A stretch of DNA of 64,000 nt from Roseibium salinum (GCF_026240905.1 NZ_JAPEVI010000003.1:62001-126000), one strand, 5' to 3'; shown: positions 47,197 through 56,265, numbered from the stretch's first letter. Numbers and translations are program-made. Notes: generated by a model not told the origin, from the sequence alone.

Positions 47197-48697
47197 CTAT
47201 TTCACCAGCTCGATTTCGCCCGGCCGCCAGGTTTTGTTGATCCATGGCTCCAGCGGGCCGTACATGCGCAGGATGGTAAACCAGCTCTTGTCCGGAACGG
47301 TCTGCAGCCAGTTGCCTTCCTTGCCTGCGGGCGCTTCGGGCGCAAAGTAAACGTCATAGGAGCCGTCGGCGTTTTGGGTCATGCCTTTGCTCTGGCTACC
47401 GACGGTCGGGAAGTTCTGCCCGGTCTGAAGCTGAGACCGGGTCTGAGTGTCGTAGAGCGTGAGCGCCCAGAAATCGTTCACCGGAACATCCTTGGGCAGG
47501 TGCAGCCTGTAGGTATTCGAGCCATCGAAGGGTTGCTGGTTGGCATCGAGAACCGCCAGCCCGTAATCCGATCCCTGGCCCGGATGTGTGGCGGCCATGG
47601 CCGGAGTGACCCCACCCGCGTTGAAGTAATAGAGGACCCGTGCGTCGAGGCCCATCGTGCCGTCTGCCTCAAAACTGGTGTTCTTGTTGGCAAAGGCCGT
47701 GGACCAGACGCTTTGGGGATCGTCCGGGTAAATCCTCACGCCATCGATACGTGGTTGGTAAGTGATGACCCTGGACGTCGCGTTTCCAAGCGTTGCCGCC
47801 TCGGTGAGCAGCTTCTTCATGCGCTCGTCCGGTGCGAAAGGCTTGCCCTTGACGATGCCGATGGCGGCAATCTCACCGCGTACTTCGGGGCTAATGGCGT
47901 CGAGCGGCTCTTCCTGAATGACCTCGTCGAGGTTCTCGAAATAGCTGAAATCGCTTGGGAAGACGGTGTTGAAGGCCTTGTTCGACACGTTGACGAATTC
48001 GGTTATTGCGGGATTGGCTGCGTCTTTCAGCGGGTAGACCCTCAGCTTCGACGTGATGTTTTCTACAGCGGGCTTCAGCCCCTTCTTGATGGAGCCACGC
48101 AGGAACATGAAGTTCCTGTTCGTGGACGGCTTGAGCAGAAAATATCCATCGGGGACATCTCCCGTGTAGCCAGGCGGCACCACCAGATATTTCCCGCCCT
48201 TGCCCTTGTCGGGTCCGGTGACCCCCATATTGCCGGCAAAGCGCTGCCAGGCGTCGTTGAGAAAGCCGAGCATGCCGGGCGGCACTTCGATTACCGTCGG
48301 ACCGTCCTTGGCGAGATCCGTGTAGGTATAGGCGTAAAGCGTGGAGGTGTTGGCCGTAACTACCAGCGTCTGCGAGATCCATCAACTGTTCGAAGAGGGC
48401 GATCTTGTTGGCCCCCTTGGCTCCGGCATTGGCCAGACCCAAGCGCACGCTGTACATCGACACGGCGCCAATATTGTCGAGAAACACCTCCATACCGCGC
48501 ATGCGGTCGAGATTGTCGTAGACCTTGGAAATTGTCGCGTCCCTGGGGACGCCATCGAAGAACTCGAGCGTGCCGATTGATGTTTCGACCTTGTCGGGTA
48601 TGGATATCGCACCAAGTTCAGCAGGCGTGACCTGCCCCGTCGCTGGCGTTATGGCGACGGCGAGTGCGAAAGCGCTCATGGCGGTCAGGCGTATCAT
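47197..48697 (-). pseudogene. DUF1254 domain protein, single frameshift (copy 2)
   Basis: A paralogue of the gene at 45521, about 498 residues if restored, with a signal peptide (about 1-21). The frame breaks near 48377-48380. After LFEQLMD, removing one base restores SQTLVVTANTSTLYAYTYTDLAKDG, which aligns with LDSKSLFLTGNADTVYYLSVVDLSKG in copy 1. The rest is intact to WRPGEIELVK. The two copies lie head-to-tail 63 bp apart, so they are a tandem duplication in one unit. Both being frameshifted, once each, is notable. Confidence 0.85.
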
Positions 48698-48725
48698 CCG
48701 TTGTTTCCTTTTGGGCAGGTCCCGT

Positions 48726-49142
48726 TCAGCGTCGAAGGTTACGCTCAGTCACGTGTCGCTGCTGCCCATTTCGCGCCATTGTTCCGCTCCGGAGAGCCCC
48801 GTCCGTGTGAGCTTTCCTGTAGGCATTTGGCGAACGGCCCGCCCACTTGGTGAAAGCTCGGCCGAAGGTGCTCGGCGTGCCGTAGCCCAGGCTGGCGGCA
48901 ATTTCCCGGACCTGCAGGTCCGTTTCGCGCAGCAATGCACCGGCAATCCGGAAACGGCTTTGTTCGACGAGTGCCCAGAAGTTGATGCCAAACCTGTTCA
49001 ATCTGCGCTGAAGCGTTCGCGGGCTCACTTCGAGATGATTTGCCGCCGACTTGAGTGATATCGTGCCCGTCAGAGCAAGCCCGGCGATCACCGAGCTGAT
49101 CCTGGCAAGCTCCTGTTCGGAATCCTTCGTTCGGCGGGGCAT
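48726..49142 (-). CDS. Short AraC-type regulator (HTH domain only)
   Basis: A 138-residue protein with just the two AraC-type helix-turn-helix motifs: SLKSAANHLEVSPRTLQRRLNRFGINF and VREIAASLGYGTPSTFGRAFTKWAGRSPNAYRK. The usual ligand-binding N-terminal domain (about 200 residues) is missing. The ATG at 49142 follows a weak ribosome site; the open frame continues upstream but with non-family peptide. It may be a remnant of a duplicated AraC regulator or an active HTH-only protein. It faces the full-length AraC gene at 49158 and lies directly upstream of DUF1254 copy 2 on the same strand. Confidence 0.72.
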   Translation of the reverse strand: MPRRTKDSEQELARISSVIAGLALTGTISLKSAANHLEVSPRTLQRRLNRFGINFWALVEQSRFRIAGALLRETDLQVREIAASLGYGTPSTFGRAFTKWAGRSPNAYRKAHTDGALRSGTMARNGQQRHVTERNLRR

Positions 49143-49157
49143 CCGTGTTACCCTGAG

Positions 49158-50267
49158 TTGAAGGTTGTCGCATTGACCACTTTGACCTATTCGGAATATG
49201 AATTCAGACCATTGCGCGCCAAATTTCAGGCGGGCGAGCCGAGAGGATTGCGTTTGGAAAGCAGGCTTGCGCTCGTCCGGGCGACTCACCTGATCAACTA
49301 CATATCGGCACTGCGCACCGTGGGCGCTCCAGTCGACCGTGACCTTGCGCACTCGAAACTGCCGAGACATGTTGAAGAGACGCCGGACCTATATGTCAGT
49401 GTCCGCGTCGCCATGGAGTGGGTCGCGCGCACCGGTCACGACCTTCACCCCATGGAACTGGGGTTGCTCGGCGCACGTAATGCCTCTCTGTCGTCTTTGC
49501 GTCCCGTCCAGCAGGCCGTCATCATGACGGCGCAAACCGGCCTGAGGCGTCTGGAGGCGCTGGTCGCCTTGTCGCGCTCCGAGGACAGTGTCCTTGAAAT
49601 GAGCGTCCGGCAGGAGGCGGAAGATGTTCGCGTTATCTGCGACATGGCGGGATTTGCAGGCCATCCTCATCTGTGTTTTGCAGAATGGCTGAACCTGCAG
49701 GCCGTCATTTCGGTGGTGCGCAGTGTCGCGGGGCCGTTGTGGTGCCCAAGCGAGTTGTGCTTCGTATCTTCCCATCGTCTGCCCGAGGCCGTCCACAAGG
49801 CGTTTCCAAATACGCGCATACTGGTGGGCCGACCGCATACATCTGTTGTCGTCGAGCGTGCATATCTCGCACGGTCGACGAACGCGTCGGTGGCTTCGGG
49901 AGATCAGCAAAAGGGCCGAGCGGACGAGTGGCAGTTTGTCGGGTTGCTGCGAAAGATGGTTCAGCCCTATCTGAACGACGGTCGCATCGATGTCGCCTTT
50001 GCCGCCGAGATGGCCGGGATCAGCACGCGCACACTGCAGCGACGGCTCAAGCTGTGCGGAAGTTCCTATTCGCAGATCCTTCAGGAGGCCCGCTTCGAGC
50101 TTGCCTGCACGAGCCTCGACGATCCTACGCTAAAGGTCATAGATGTCGCGATGATGGCGGGCTACGAGAGCCCGCAACACTTCACGCGCGCCTTTCGCCG
50201 GTTCACCGGCGTCACGCCGACGGACTATCGCGGCCAGAGCTTCCAAGCGCTCTCCGAGACCGAGTGA
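49158..50267 (+). CDS. AraC family transcriptional regulator (OruR/ArgR-like)
   Basis: A protein of up to 369 residues. It has an N-terminal arabinose-binding-like domain (AraC N-term, about 40-225) and a C-terminal double HTH: AEMAGISTRTLQRRLKLCGSSYSQILQEARFEL and IDVAMMAGYESPQHFTRAFRRFTGVTPTDYR. The frame starts with TTG at 49158. Internal TTGs near 49251-49257 with GAGAGGA upstream are an alternative and sit just before the family-conserved region, so the start is uncertain. It is divergent from the short AraC gene; both share one 15-bp gap. Confidence 0.85.
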   Translation: MKVVALTTLTYSEYEFRPLRAKFQAGEPRGLRLESRLALVRATHLINYISALRTVGAPVDRDLAHSKLPRHVEETPDLYVSVRVAMEWVARTGHDLHPMELGLLGARNASLSSLRPVQQAVIMTAQTGLRRLEALVALSRSEDSVLEMSVRQEAEDVRVICDMAGFAGHPHLCFAEWLNLQAVISVVRSVAGPLWCPSELCFVSSHRLPEAVHKAFPNTRILVGRPHTSVVVERAYLARSTNASVASGDQQKGRADEWQFVGLLRKMVQPYLNDGRIDVAFAAEMAGISTRTLQRRLKLCGSSYSQILQEARFELACTSLDDPTLKVIDVAMMAGYESPQHFTRAFRRFTGVTPTDYRGQSFQALSETE

Positions 50268-50286
50268 CACTCAGCGCCGGTCATCG

Positions 50287-50934
50287 TCAGGACCGGGGAG
50301 GCGTCCCGGGACGGCGGACGACTCTCACGGTTCCGCTGTTTCCGCCGCCGCAGAAAAAGCGGCCGCGGCCGTCGGACTCAAGGCCCGAGACTCCCGTTCC
50401 CGGCGGCATGTCCAGAATTGCCAGAACCTCTCCGGTCTGGGGATCGATACGCCGGAGGTCACTTTGGTCGTCCTGCCAGGTGCCGTGCCAGAATTCACCC
50501 TCGATCCAGGTGACACCGGTGACGAACCGTTCGGATTGAAGGGTGCGGAGAACCTCGCCCGTCTCGGGATCGACCTGATGGATCTTGCGGTCGCGGTGCT
50601 GGCCGACCCAGAGCGATCCTTCCGCCCAGGCAAGTCCTGAATCCCCGCCATTGCCGGGCGCCGGGATCGAGCCGATCACGTCGCCCGTTTCGCGATCGAT
50701 CTTGCGGATGACGGTTTCCGCGATCTGGTAGAGATAGGTCCCGTCGAACGCCGTGCCCGCGTCCGCGGTGACGTCGAGCAATCTCATGGTCTCCCCGGTC
50801 TCGGGATCGAGCGCGTTCAGCCGTTCGCCGGTTGCGAACCAGACCAGGTTTCCGTCGAAGCTGACCCCGTGGACGCCATCTACTCCGGGAAAGGGGCCAT
50901 ATTCACGGAGGATTTCGGCGGGTGCGTGTTTCAT
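50287..50934 (-). CDS. Beta-propeller repeat protein (NHL/PQQ-like)
   Basis: A 215-residue protein made of about five repeats of roughly 40 residues with the pattern DPETGE or RETGD (LNALDPETGETMRLLDV; RKIDRETGDVIGSIPA; IHQVDPETGEVLRTLQ; LRRIDPQTGEVLAILD), typical of cytosolic beta-propellers such as glutamine-cyclotransferase-like or NHL proteins. No signal peptide is visible. The function cannot be assigned. It lies 9 bp after the HTH regulator on the same strand, so the pair is an operon. Confidence 0.75.
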   Translation of the reverse strand: MKHAPAEILREYGPFPGVDGVHGVSFDGNLVWFATGERLNALDPETGETMRLLDVTADAGTAFDGTYLYQIAETVIRKIDRETGDVIGSIPAPGNGGDSGLAWAEGSLWVGQHRDRKIHQVDPETGEVLRTLQSERFVTGVTWIEGEFWHGTWQDDQSDLRRIDPQTGEVLAILDMPPGTGVSGLESDGRGRFFCGGGNSGTVRVVRRPGTPPRS

Positions 50935-50943
50935 GGTTTGAAT

Positions 50944-52164
50944 CTAACCCGTAATCGTCGGCGCGGGGAGTAACAAACTTGTCGGGAATCCCGGCTCCTT
51001 GCGCGCGATCCAGCGGCAAGCCCTGCCGCGGCCGAAGGACTCGACCTTGCCGCCTTCCGCAAGCGCGTCAAGCGCCCTTTGCACCGTTCGCGAACTGACG
51101 CCGAGGGCCAGTGCTAATGCGGAACTTGACCAGGCCTCGCCATCGGCCAAGAGGGCAAGTACCTCGGCATGATCATCCTCTTCGGGGGGAAGGAGGATGG
51201 CAACCGAGCCTGCGTCTCGAGGCTCCAGGGCGAAGCCCCGTTTCGTCGCCGTCAAACCGGCCAGGGGCCTGATCGCCACGCGGAGCCGGCCGATCTCGAC
51301 GCGCAAGCGCGCGCGGTGCGACTCGTCGGCGTGCCTTGCGCCGAAGGCCCGGATGAGAAGCGTTTCTCGCGCCGCATCCCCGGGCCATGCCTCGGCGAGT
51401 ACACGGGCGAGCGCGAACAGCACCGGTCGGCTGACGAGCGGAATGACGGTTGGACCGGCTCGTACGGCATTGCGGCAGGCATCGACGATCAGGGCATCCG
51501 AGGCCAGCACCGCCTCGACCTCGGCGAGTGGCAGGAGTTGTTCGCCGTTTCGCCCGGTGAGACGCGCGGCGGGGGCGGCCAGTGCCTGCGATGCGCGATC
51601 GACTTCGACCGCCAGTGAAGGGATTCCTGTTTCGCGTGCCGCGCGCGCTGCCTGGTCAATCGCTGCCTTGGCCGGTTGCGTCCGGATGCGCCGCATCGCG
51701 ATCCCTGCCGCCACCAGCCAGTATCCGGCTCTGGACGTCGGTGGCAACGCGTCGGTATCGAGACCGTCGAGCATCCGTTCGGCCTGGTCGAGCCGGCCGA
51801 TGAGGAGAAGCCGCCGGGCATCGAGATAGCCCGCATGGGCCGCGTTCGTCCGGTCGCCGTGCGCTTCAAGCATTGTCCGCGCGGTATCGAGCATCTGCAT
51901 GGGCCGGCCGAGATCGCGCAATACGAGCGCGATCTCCGCTTCAGCGACCTGGCAGCGCGCCCGGGCCACAGGTTCCTTCGGACCGAATGCCCGCGTTGCG
52001 GCCCGCAGCAGTTCCCTGGCGCGCGCCAGGTCGCCAAGCTGCGCCATCGCAAGGCCGCGCAGCGCCAGGGCCGGGGCGTCGTCGCGCAACGCCACCCGTT
52101 TCAACGCGGCAAGCGGTTCGCCCGCCGCAAGGGCGCGCGCGGCCGCCGTGATCAGCGAGTCCAT
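50944..52164 (-). CDS. TPR-rich HTH regulator
   Basis: A 406-residue cytoplasmic protein. An Ala/Leu-rich helical part (about 1-330) has TPR-like pairs (LRGLAMAQLGDLARARELLRAA; AGYLDARRLLLIGRLDQAERMLD). The C-terminal winged HTH has SSSALALALGVSSRTVQRALDALAEGGKVESFGRGRACRWI (about 345-390). It is probably a repressor or activator of the divergent DUF899 pair and its own operon, but I can only infer the target. The ATG at 52164 gives a short normal N-terminus. Confidence 0.78.
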   Translation of the reverse strand: MDSLITAAARALAAGEPLAALKRVALRDDAPALALRGLAMAQLGDLARARELLRAATRAFGPKEPVARARCQVAEAEIALVLRDLGRPMQMLDTARTMLEAHGDRTNAAHAGYLDARRLLLIGRLDQAERMLDGLDTDALPPTSRAGYWLVAAGIAMRRIRTQPAKAAIDQAARAARETGIPSLAVEVDRASQALAAPAARLTGRNGEQLLPLAEVEAVLASDALIVDACRNAVRAGPTVIPLVSRPVLFALARVLAEAWPGDAARETLLIRAFGARHADESHRARLRVEIGRLRVAIRPLAGLTATKRGFALEPRDAGSVAILLPPEEDDHAEVLALLADGEAWSSSALALALGVSSRTVQRALDALAEGGKVESFGRGRACRWIARKEPGFPTSLLLPAPTITG

Positions 52165-52270
52165 TCAAATCCCGTCACGTTTGTAACTCACGCTTCTTTT
52201 TTCCTCGCCTTACATCTTGGTTCGGTTCTGCAGCGACCGGAAGCGGTCAACAACGAACGGATAGCCGAAA

Positions 52271-52582
52271 ATGACCATGTCATTCAAAACCGGAAAATGG
52301 AATGGGCGGGCCCGGCAGTCGCCGGGAGCGGCCGGCTGGCTGGGTCTTGCGGCCTCTCCGACATTCGCGCTGATGGCGTGGATGTCCTGGAACGATGCTT
52401 CGCAACTCCACATCTGCTCTCCGGCTTCGGACATCCTGCCGATTGACGGCATGACCTGGATGTACCTGCTGATGAGCCTTTTCCATGCCACACCCTGGCT
52501 GAAGCTCGCTTTCGCTCATCCGCGGCAGTTCAAATACCCCACAACCCAAACCGAACCCCAAACTCAAGGAGACCAACCATGA
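52271..52582 (+). CDS. Small membrane protein upstream of DUF899
   Basis: A 103-residue protein with two hydrophobic segments (about 18-40, AAGWLGLAASPTFALMAWMSW; about 60-80, MTWMYLLMSLFHATPWLKLAF) and basic ends. I do not recognise it beyond a general membrane-protein shape. The stop overlaps the DUF899 start as ATGA, so the two are translationally coupled. It diverges from the HTH regulator. Confidence 0.6.
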   Translation: MTMSFKTGKWNGRARQSPGAAGWLGLAASPTFALMAWMSWNDASQLHICSPASDILPIDGMTWMYLLMSLFHATPWLKLAFAHPRQFKYPTTQTEPQTQGDQP

Positions 52583-53274
52583 CACACTCCGTCGTATCCC
52601 GCGAAGAATGGCTTGCCGCCCGCAAGGCGCTTCTTGCCAGAGAGCTTTCCCTCACTCACGAGCTCGATGCGCTTCGCGCCGAGCGCCGGCAGTTGCCCTG
52701 GGTCAGGATCGAGAAGGACTATGTCTTCGAAGGTCCTGAGGGGAAATGTTCGCTGGGCGACCTGTTCGGCGACCGCAGCCAGCTTGCCATCTATCATTTC
52801 ATGCTGGCACCGGGCTCGGACCATGTCTGCCCTGGCTGCTCGTTCATCGCCGACAATATCGACGCGGCGCGGCAGCATTTCGAGCATGCGGATCTCGCCT
52901 TCGCGGCGGTCTCGCGCGCGCCGGTTGAGCGGATCGAGGACGTGAAGAAGCGGATGGGCTGGACGTTTCCCTGGGTTTCCTCCGGCGATAGCGACTTCAA
53001 CTACGATTTCGGCGTGTCGTTCACGCCGGAAGACCGCGCCGCCGGCCGGGCAACCTACAACTACGGCAAGACCGTGATCGAGAAAGCCGCTGACATGTTC
53101 GGCACCAGCATTTTTGCAAAGGACGGGGAGGGCAATATATTCCACACCTACTCGACCTACCACCGCGGCAATGAACTGCTGATGGGGGCATTCAACTGGC
53201 TCGACCTCACGCCCAAGGGCCGCAACGAGACCGGCGGCACCATGAACTGGGTCCGGCTGCACGACGAATACTGA
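52579..53274 (+). CDS. DUF899 thioredoxin-like protein
   Basis: A 231-residue protein of the DUF899/AhpC-TSA-like family. An N-terminal helical arm (about 5-35) precedes a thioredoxin-fold core with LAIYHFMLAPGSDHVCPGCSFIADNID (CPGC near residue 90). The C-terminal part is YSTYHRGNELLMGAFNWLDLTPKGRNE. The single CPGC pair could be redox-active, but the substrate is unknown. The ATG at 52579 overlaps the membrane-protein stop. A terminator follows at 53287. Confidence 0.87.
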   Translation: MTHSVVSREEWLAARKALLARELSLTHELDALRAERRQLPWVRIEKDYVFEGPEGKCSLGDLFGDRSQLAIYHFMLAPGSDHVCPGCSFIADNIDAARQHFEHADLAFAAVSRAPVERIEDVKKRMGWTFPWVSSGDSDFNYDFGVSFTPEDRAAGRATYNYGKTVIEKAADMFGTSIFAKDGEGNIFHTYSTYHRGNELLMGAFNWLDLTPKGRNETGGTMNWVRLHDEY

Positions 53275-53286
53275 ACCGGAAGACAG

Positions 53287-53319
53287 CCACCTGGTGACAA
53301 TCCAGGTGGTTGTGTTTTC
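53287..53319 (+). terminator. Terminator after DUF899 gene
   Basis: Stem CCACCTGG / CCAGGTGG (53287-53294 and 53302-53309) with a 7-base loop, followed by TTGTGTTTTCG, 13 bases after the stop. Confidence 0.82.
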
Positions 53320-53438
53320 GCGCCCGATCCTGAAACCCGCTGACCTGGTTCATCGCAACCGGGCCGCGGGCGCAATCCTGTGTATGGGCAGCGTCAGGGG
53401 GCGCCGCTTGCGAGCCCGCGTCCGAGGGCCCGGCAACC

Positions 53439-54445
53439 TCAGCCCACGCTCCGCCTGGTGCTCTCACGCGCAATGACTTCGAAGCCGAGGTCGATCACCG
53501 GCCGGTCCGGTTCGCTCCCCGCCAGGGCATCCAGCATCATCTGCATGGACTGGCGGCCCATCTCCAGGCGATAGGTCCTGACGCTGGTGATCGAGGGGCT
53601 GGCGGCGGCCATCATTTCAAGATCATTGAAGCCGCAGATGCCGATGTCCTGCGGGATGTTCAGTCCGCGCCGCCGGCATTCGAACATGGCGCCCAGCGCC
53701 AGGTCGTCGTTGTTGCACAGGATGGAATCCGTGTCCGGGGCCCTGGACAGGAGATCGGCCAGCAGTTCGCAGCCGAGCGTGACCGTGGAAGGCCGGGGGT
53801 GGTGACGATGCGGGCGGGATCGAGAACGCCGGCCTGCCGGGCGGCGTCGCGAAAGCCCTGCAGGCGGCGCTGGCTGCGCGGGTCGAGCCGGGCGGCGATA
53901 TAGCCCGGCCTGCGATAGCCGGCTTCCAGCAGGTGGCGTGTGGCCGCCCCGGAAGCGTCGGAATGGGAAAAGCCGATCATCAGGTCGTAGGGGGAGGGGC
54001 CGCATTCCATGATCTGCACGATCCGGCAATCGGCGGCCGTCAGGAGCGCTGCCGTTGTCTCCGACTGGTCCAGGCCGGAGACGATCAATCCGGCCGGCTT
54101 CTGGCTCAGGAACGTGCGCACCAGCCGCTCTTCCTCCAGCGGCGAATAGCGGGAATTGCCGAGCTGGATCTGCCATTTCAGCCCTTCCGAGCGCTCGTAG
54201 ATGCCGCGCATGACGTCGGAAAAAACGTTGTTGGTCACGGACGGGACGATGACGCCGATGACGTTGGTCTTGCCCGCCGCCAGGGCGCTTGCCGCCGGGT
54301 CGGGCACATAGCCGAGCCTGTCGACCACCTCCCGGATCTTGTCGAGGGTTTTGGCGGACACCTTGTCAGGATTTCGCAACGCCCTAGAAACGGTCATAGC
54401 GCTAACACCCGCAATGCGGGCCACATCGGAAAGTGTTGGTCGCAA
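53439..54445 (-). pseudogene. LacI-family regulator, single frameshift (GntR-like)
   Basis: A LacI/GalR regulator of about 335 residues once restored. The HTH is at residues 4-24 (LSDVARIAGVSAMTVSRALRN), followed by the hinge and the periplasmic-binding-like domain. Near 53795-53799 a G-run (C-run in coding sense) is one base short. Adding one C links VTT-P to RPSTVTLGCELLADLLSRAPDTDSILCNNDDLALGAM, and the frame then continues to the end, VIDLGFEVIARESTRRSVG. The start is TTG at 54445; an ATG just upstream is followed by an in-frame stop. It diverges from the gntK-type kinase gene, which it probably controls. Confidence 0.85.
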
Positions 54446-54515
54446 ATTATAAAGCCATTACAGGTAGTTGCTCCGGATTTGGTGGTTTCGGAGATCATAA
54501 CCCAGAAAAATCGGG

Positions 54516-54543
54516 TTGACAAATGTTAGCGCTACCATATTGA
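54516..54543 (+). promoter_or_regulatory. Promoter with LacI-type operator for gntK/TRAP operon
   Basis: TTGACA (54516-54521) and TATTGA (54538-54543) are separated by 16 bp. The near-palindrome ATGTTAGC-GCTACCAT (54523-54538, one mismatch) fills the space between them, matching the AGCGCT-centred operators of LacI-family gluconate regulators. Confidence 0.72.
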
Positions 54544-54576
54544 ATGCAGCCAATCGGAGACGCGTTGAGGACGGAC

Positions 54577-55149
54577 ATGGGACCGCGAAAGGCAGAGATC
54601 GGTGCAGGCACGGCCATCGTCGTCATGGGTGTGTGCGGCGTCGGCAAAACTCTGCTCGCCGGACAACTATCGGACGCACTCGGAACCGGCATGGTTGAGG
54701 CCGATGATTTCCACAGCGAGGAAAACAGGCGCAAGATGGCGGCCGGAATAGCGCTCAGCGAAGACGACAGGCGGCCGTGGCTGGATGCGGTTGCCGCCGC
54801 GGCCGAGCGGCAAGTGGCGCAAACCGGTGGCGCCGTCGTCGCCTGTTCGGCCCTGCGCCGGGACTATCGCGACCGGCTTCGCGCCGGGCTCAGGTCCTGC
54901 GTCTTCATTCACCTGGCCGGACCGAAATACCTGATCGAGCAACGCCTGGCCAACCGGCAGGATCACTTCGTCGGCAAGGCCTTGCTCGAAAGCCAGCTGA
55001 AAACCCTTGAGCCACTCGAGAAGGGGGAGGCCGGCTTCACGCTCGATATCTCATTGCCTGTCGGCGTGCTTGTTCAAAAGGCAATGGATCAATTGCGGCA
55101 GTATCAACTGGCCGCGGAAGACGCCGTCACCGTCACGGACGGCGAATAA
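54577..55149 (+). CDS. gntK: Gluconokinase
   Basis: A 190-residue P-loop sugar kinase that phosphorylates gluconate to 6-phosphogluconate. The Walker A is GVCGVGKT (near residue 18). Family motifs EADDFHSEENRRKMAAGIALSEDDRRPWLDAV and VACSALRRDYRDRLRAG are intact, with HLAGPKYLIEQRLANRQDHFVGKALLESQLKTLE near the end. I chose the ATG at 54577 with GAGGAC upstream; an ATG at 54544 overlaps the promoter. Together with the TRAP transporter and the LacI regulator it suggests a gluconate or related sugar-acid uptake locus. Confidence 0.93.
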   Translation: MGPRKAEIGAGTAIVVMGVCGVGKTLLAGQLSDALGTGMVEADDFHSEENRRKMAAGIALSEDDRRPWLDAVAAAAERQVAQTGGAVVACSALRRDYRDRLRAGLRSCVFIHLAGPKYLIEQRLANRQDHFVGKALLESQLKTLEPLEKGEAGFTLDISLPVGVLVQKAMDQLRQYQLAAEDAVTVTDGE

Positions 55150-55169
55150 CACCTTGATGGGAGGACACC

Positions 55170-56193
55170 ATGCTGAAAACTCTTACCAGAACCGCCCTGG
55201 CGGCCGTCGCAGTCGGCGGCCTGATGGCCTCTGCGGCCGCACAGGAATTTTCGTTCCGCTTTCAATCGTCTGATCCGTCCGGCAACCCGAATTTCGAGTT
55301 GCAGCAGGGCTGGGCCGAAAGTGTGAAGGAAAAGACCGACGGGCGTGTCGAGATCAACCTGTTGCCGGTCGAGATCCATCGTGGCCCATAACGAAACCCA
55401 GGACGCGATTGCCGGCGGCATCCTCGACGGCCACATCACCGATACATCCTATTTCGCGGGCAAGGACCCGGCCTTCGGCCTGATCGCGAACCCGGTCGGT
55501 GCCTGGTCGTCGCCGGATGAAATGTTCGACTTCATGGCAGATGGCGGCGGCAAGGAACTCATGAACGAGCTTCTGGAGCCGTATGGACTGCACTTCATCG
55601 GCGCGACCACGCCGGGCCTGGAAGCCTTCGTCTCCAAGGTCGAGCTAAAGGGCGTCGACGACCTGAACGGGCTGAAGCTGCGGGCGCCGGAAGGTCTTGT
55701 CCAGCAGGTCTTTGCCGCGGCGGGCGCCGCGCCGGTCAATCTCCCCGGCTCGGAAGTCTTCACCGGGCTCGACAAGGGCGTGATCGATGCGGCGGACTAC
55801 TCCGTCTTCTCGACCAACCATGCCCAGGGCCTGCACGACGTTGCGCCGTACCCGGTCTATCCTGGCTTCCACTCCATGCCGCTCGTCGAAATTTCGATGA
55901 ACAAGGACAAGTGGGAAAGCCTGCCGCCGGAACTGCAGACCGTCCTTGAAGAAAGCGTTGCCGAGTTCTCCCGCAGCCAGGTGGAAGCTCTCGCCGAGAA
56001 CGACCTGAAGGCGGTGGAAGAAGCCAAGGCCGGCGGCAAGATCACCGTGATCGACTGGCCGGCGGAAGAGCGCGCCAAGTTCAGAACCATCGCCATGGGT
56101 GAATGGGAAAAGGTGGCCGAGCGGTCCGAAAACGCCCAGCGCGTCTACGACGTCCTGACATCCTACCTTAAGGAACAGGGGCTTGTGCAGTAA
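55170..56193 (+). pseudogene. TRAP transporter substrate-binding protein, single frameshift
   Basis: A DctP-type binding protein, about 340 residues if restored. The signal peptide is about 1-24. The first frame runs to INLLPVEIHRGP; removing one base near 55371-55377 joins LLPV to SIVAHNETQDAIAGGILDGHITDTSYFAGKDPAFGL and then the whole remaining protein to LTSYLKEQGLVQ. Deleting one or another A gives either VES or the family-typical VGS. The start ATG is at 55170. It is followed by a terminator-like hairpin before dctQ, the usual way of keeping the binding protein in excess. Confidence 0.87.
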
Positions 56194-56225
56194 CCTGGCC
56201 AGCCAGAAACGAACCGATAAAGGAA

Positions 56226-56250
56226 ACGGGCGCGTCAGCGCCCGTTTTTT
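56226..56250 (+). terminator. Intra-operon terminator after TRAP binding protein
   Basis: Stem ACGGGCGC / GCGCCCGT (56226-56233 and 56238-56245) with a 4-base loop, followed by a run of T to 56250. It probably attenuates transcription into the permease genes. Confidence 0.82.
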
Positions 56251-56265
56251 AAGAAGGGAGGACGC

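Noticed and set aside
54386..54410. Second LacI operator inside the regulator gene
   Set aside because: The AGCGCT word falls on codons for the conserved HTH residues VSAM; chance is a sufficient explanation, so it is mentioned only as a weak finding.
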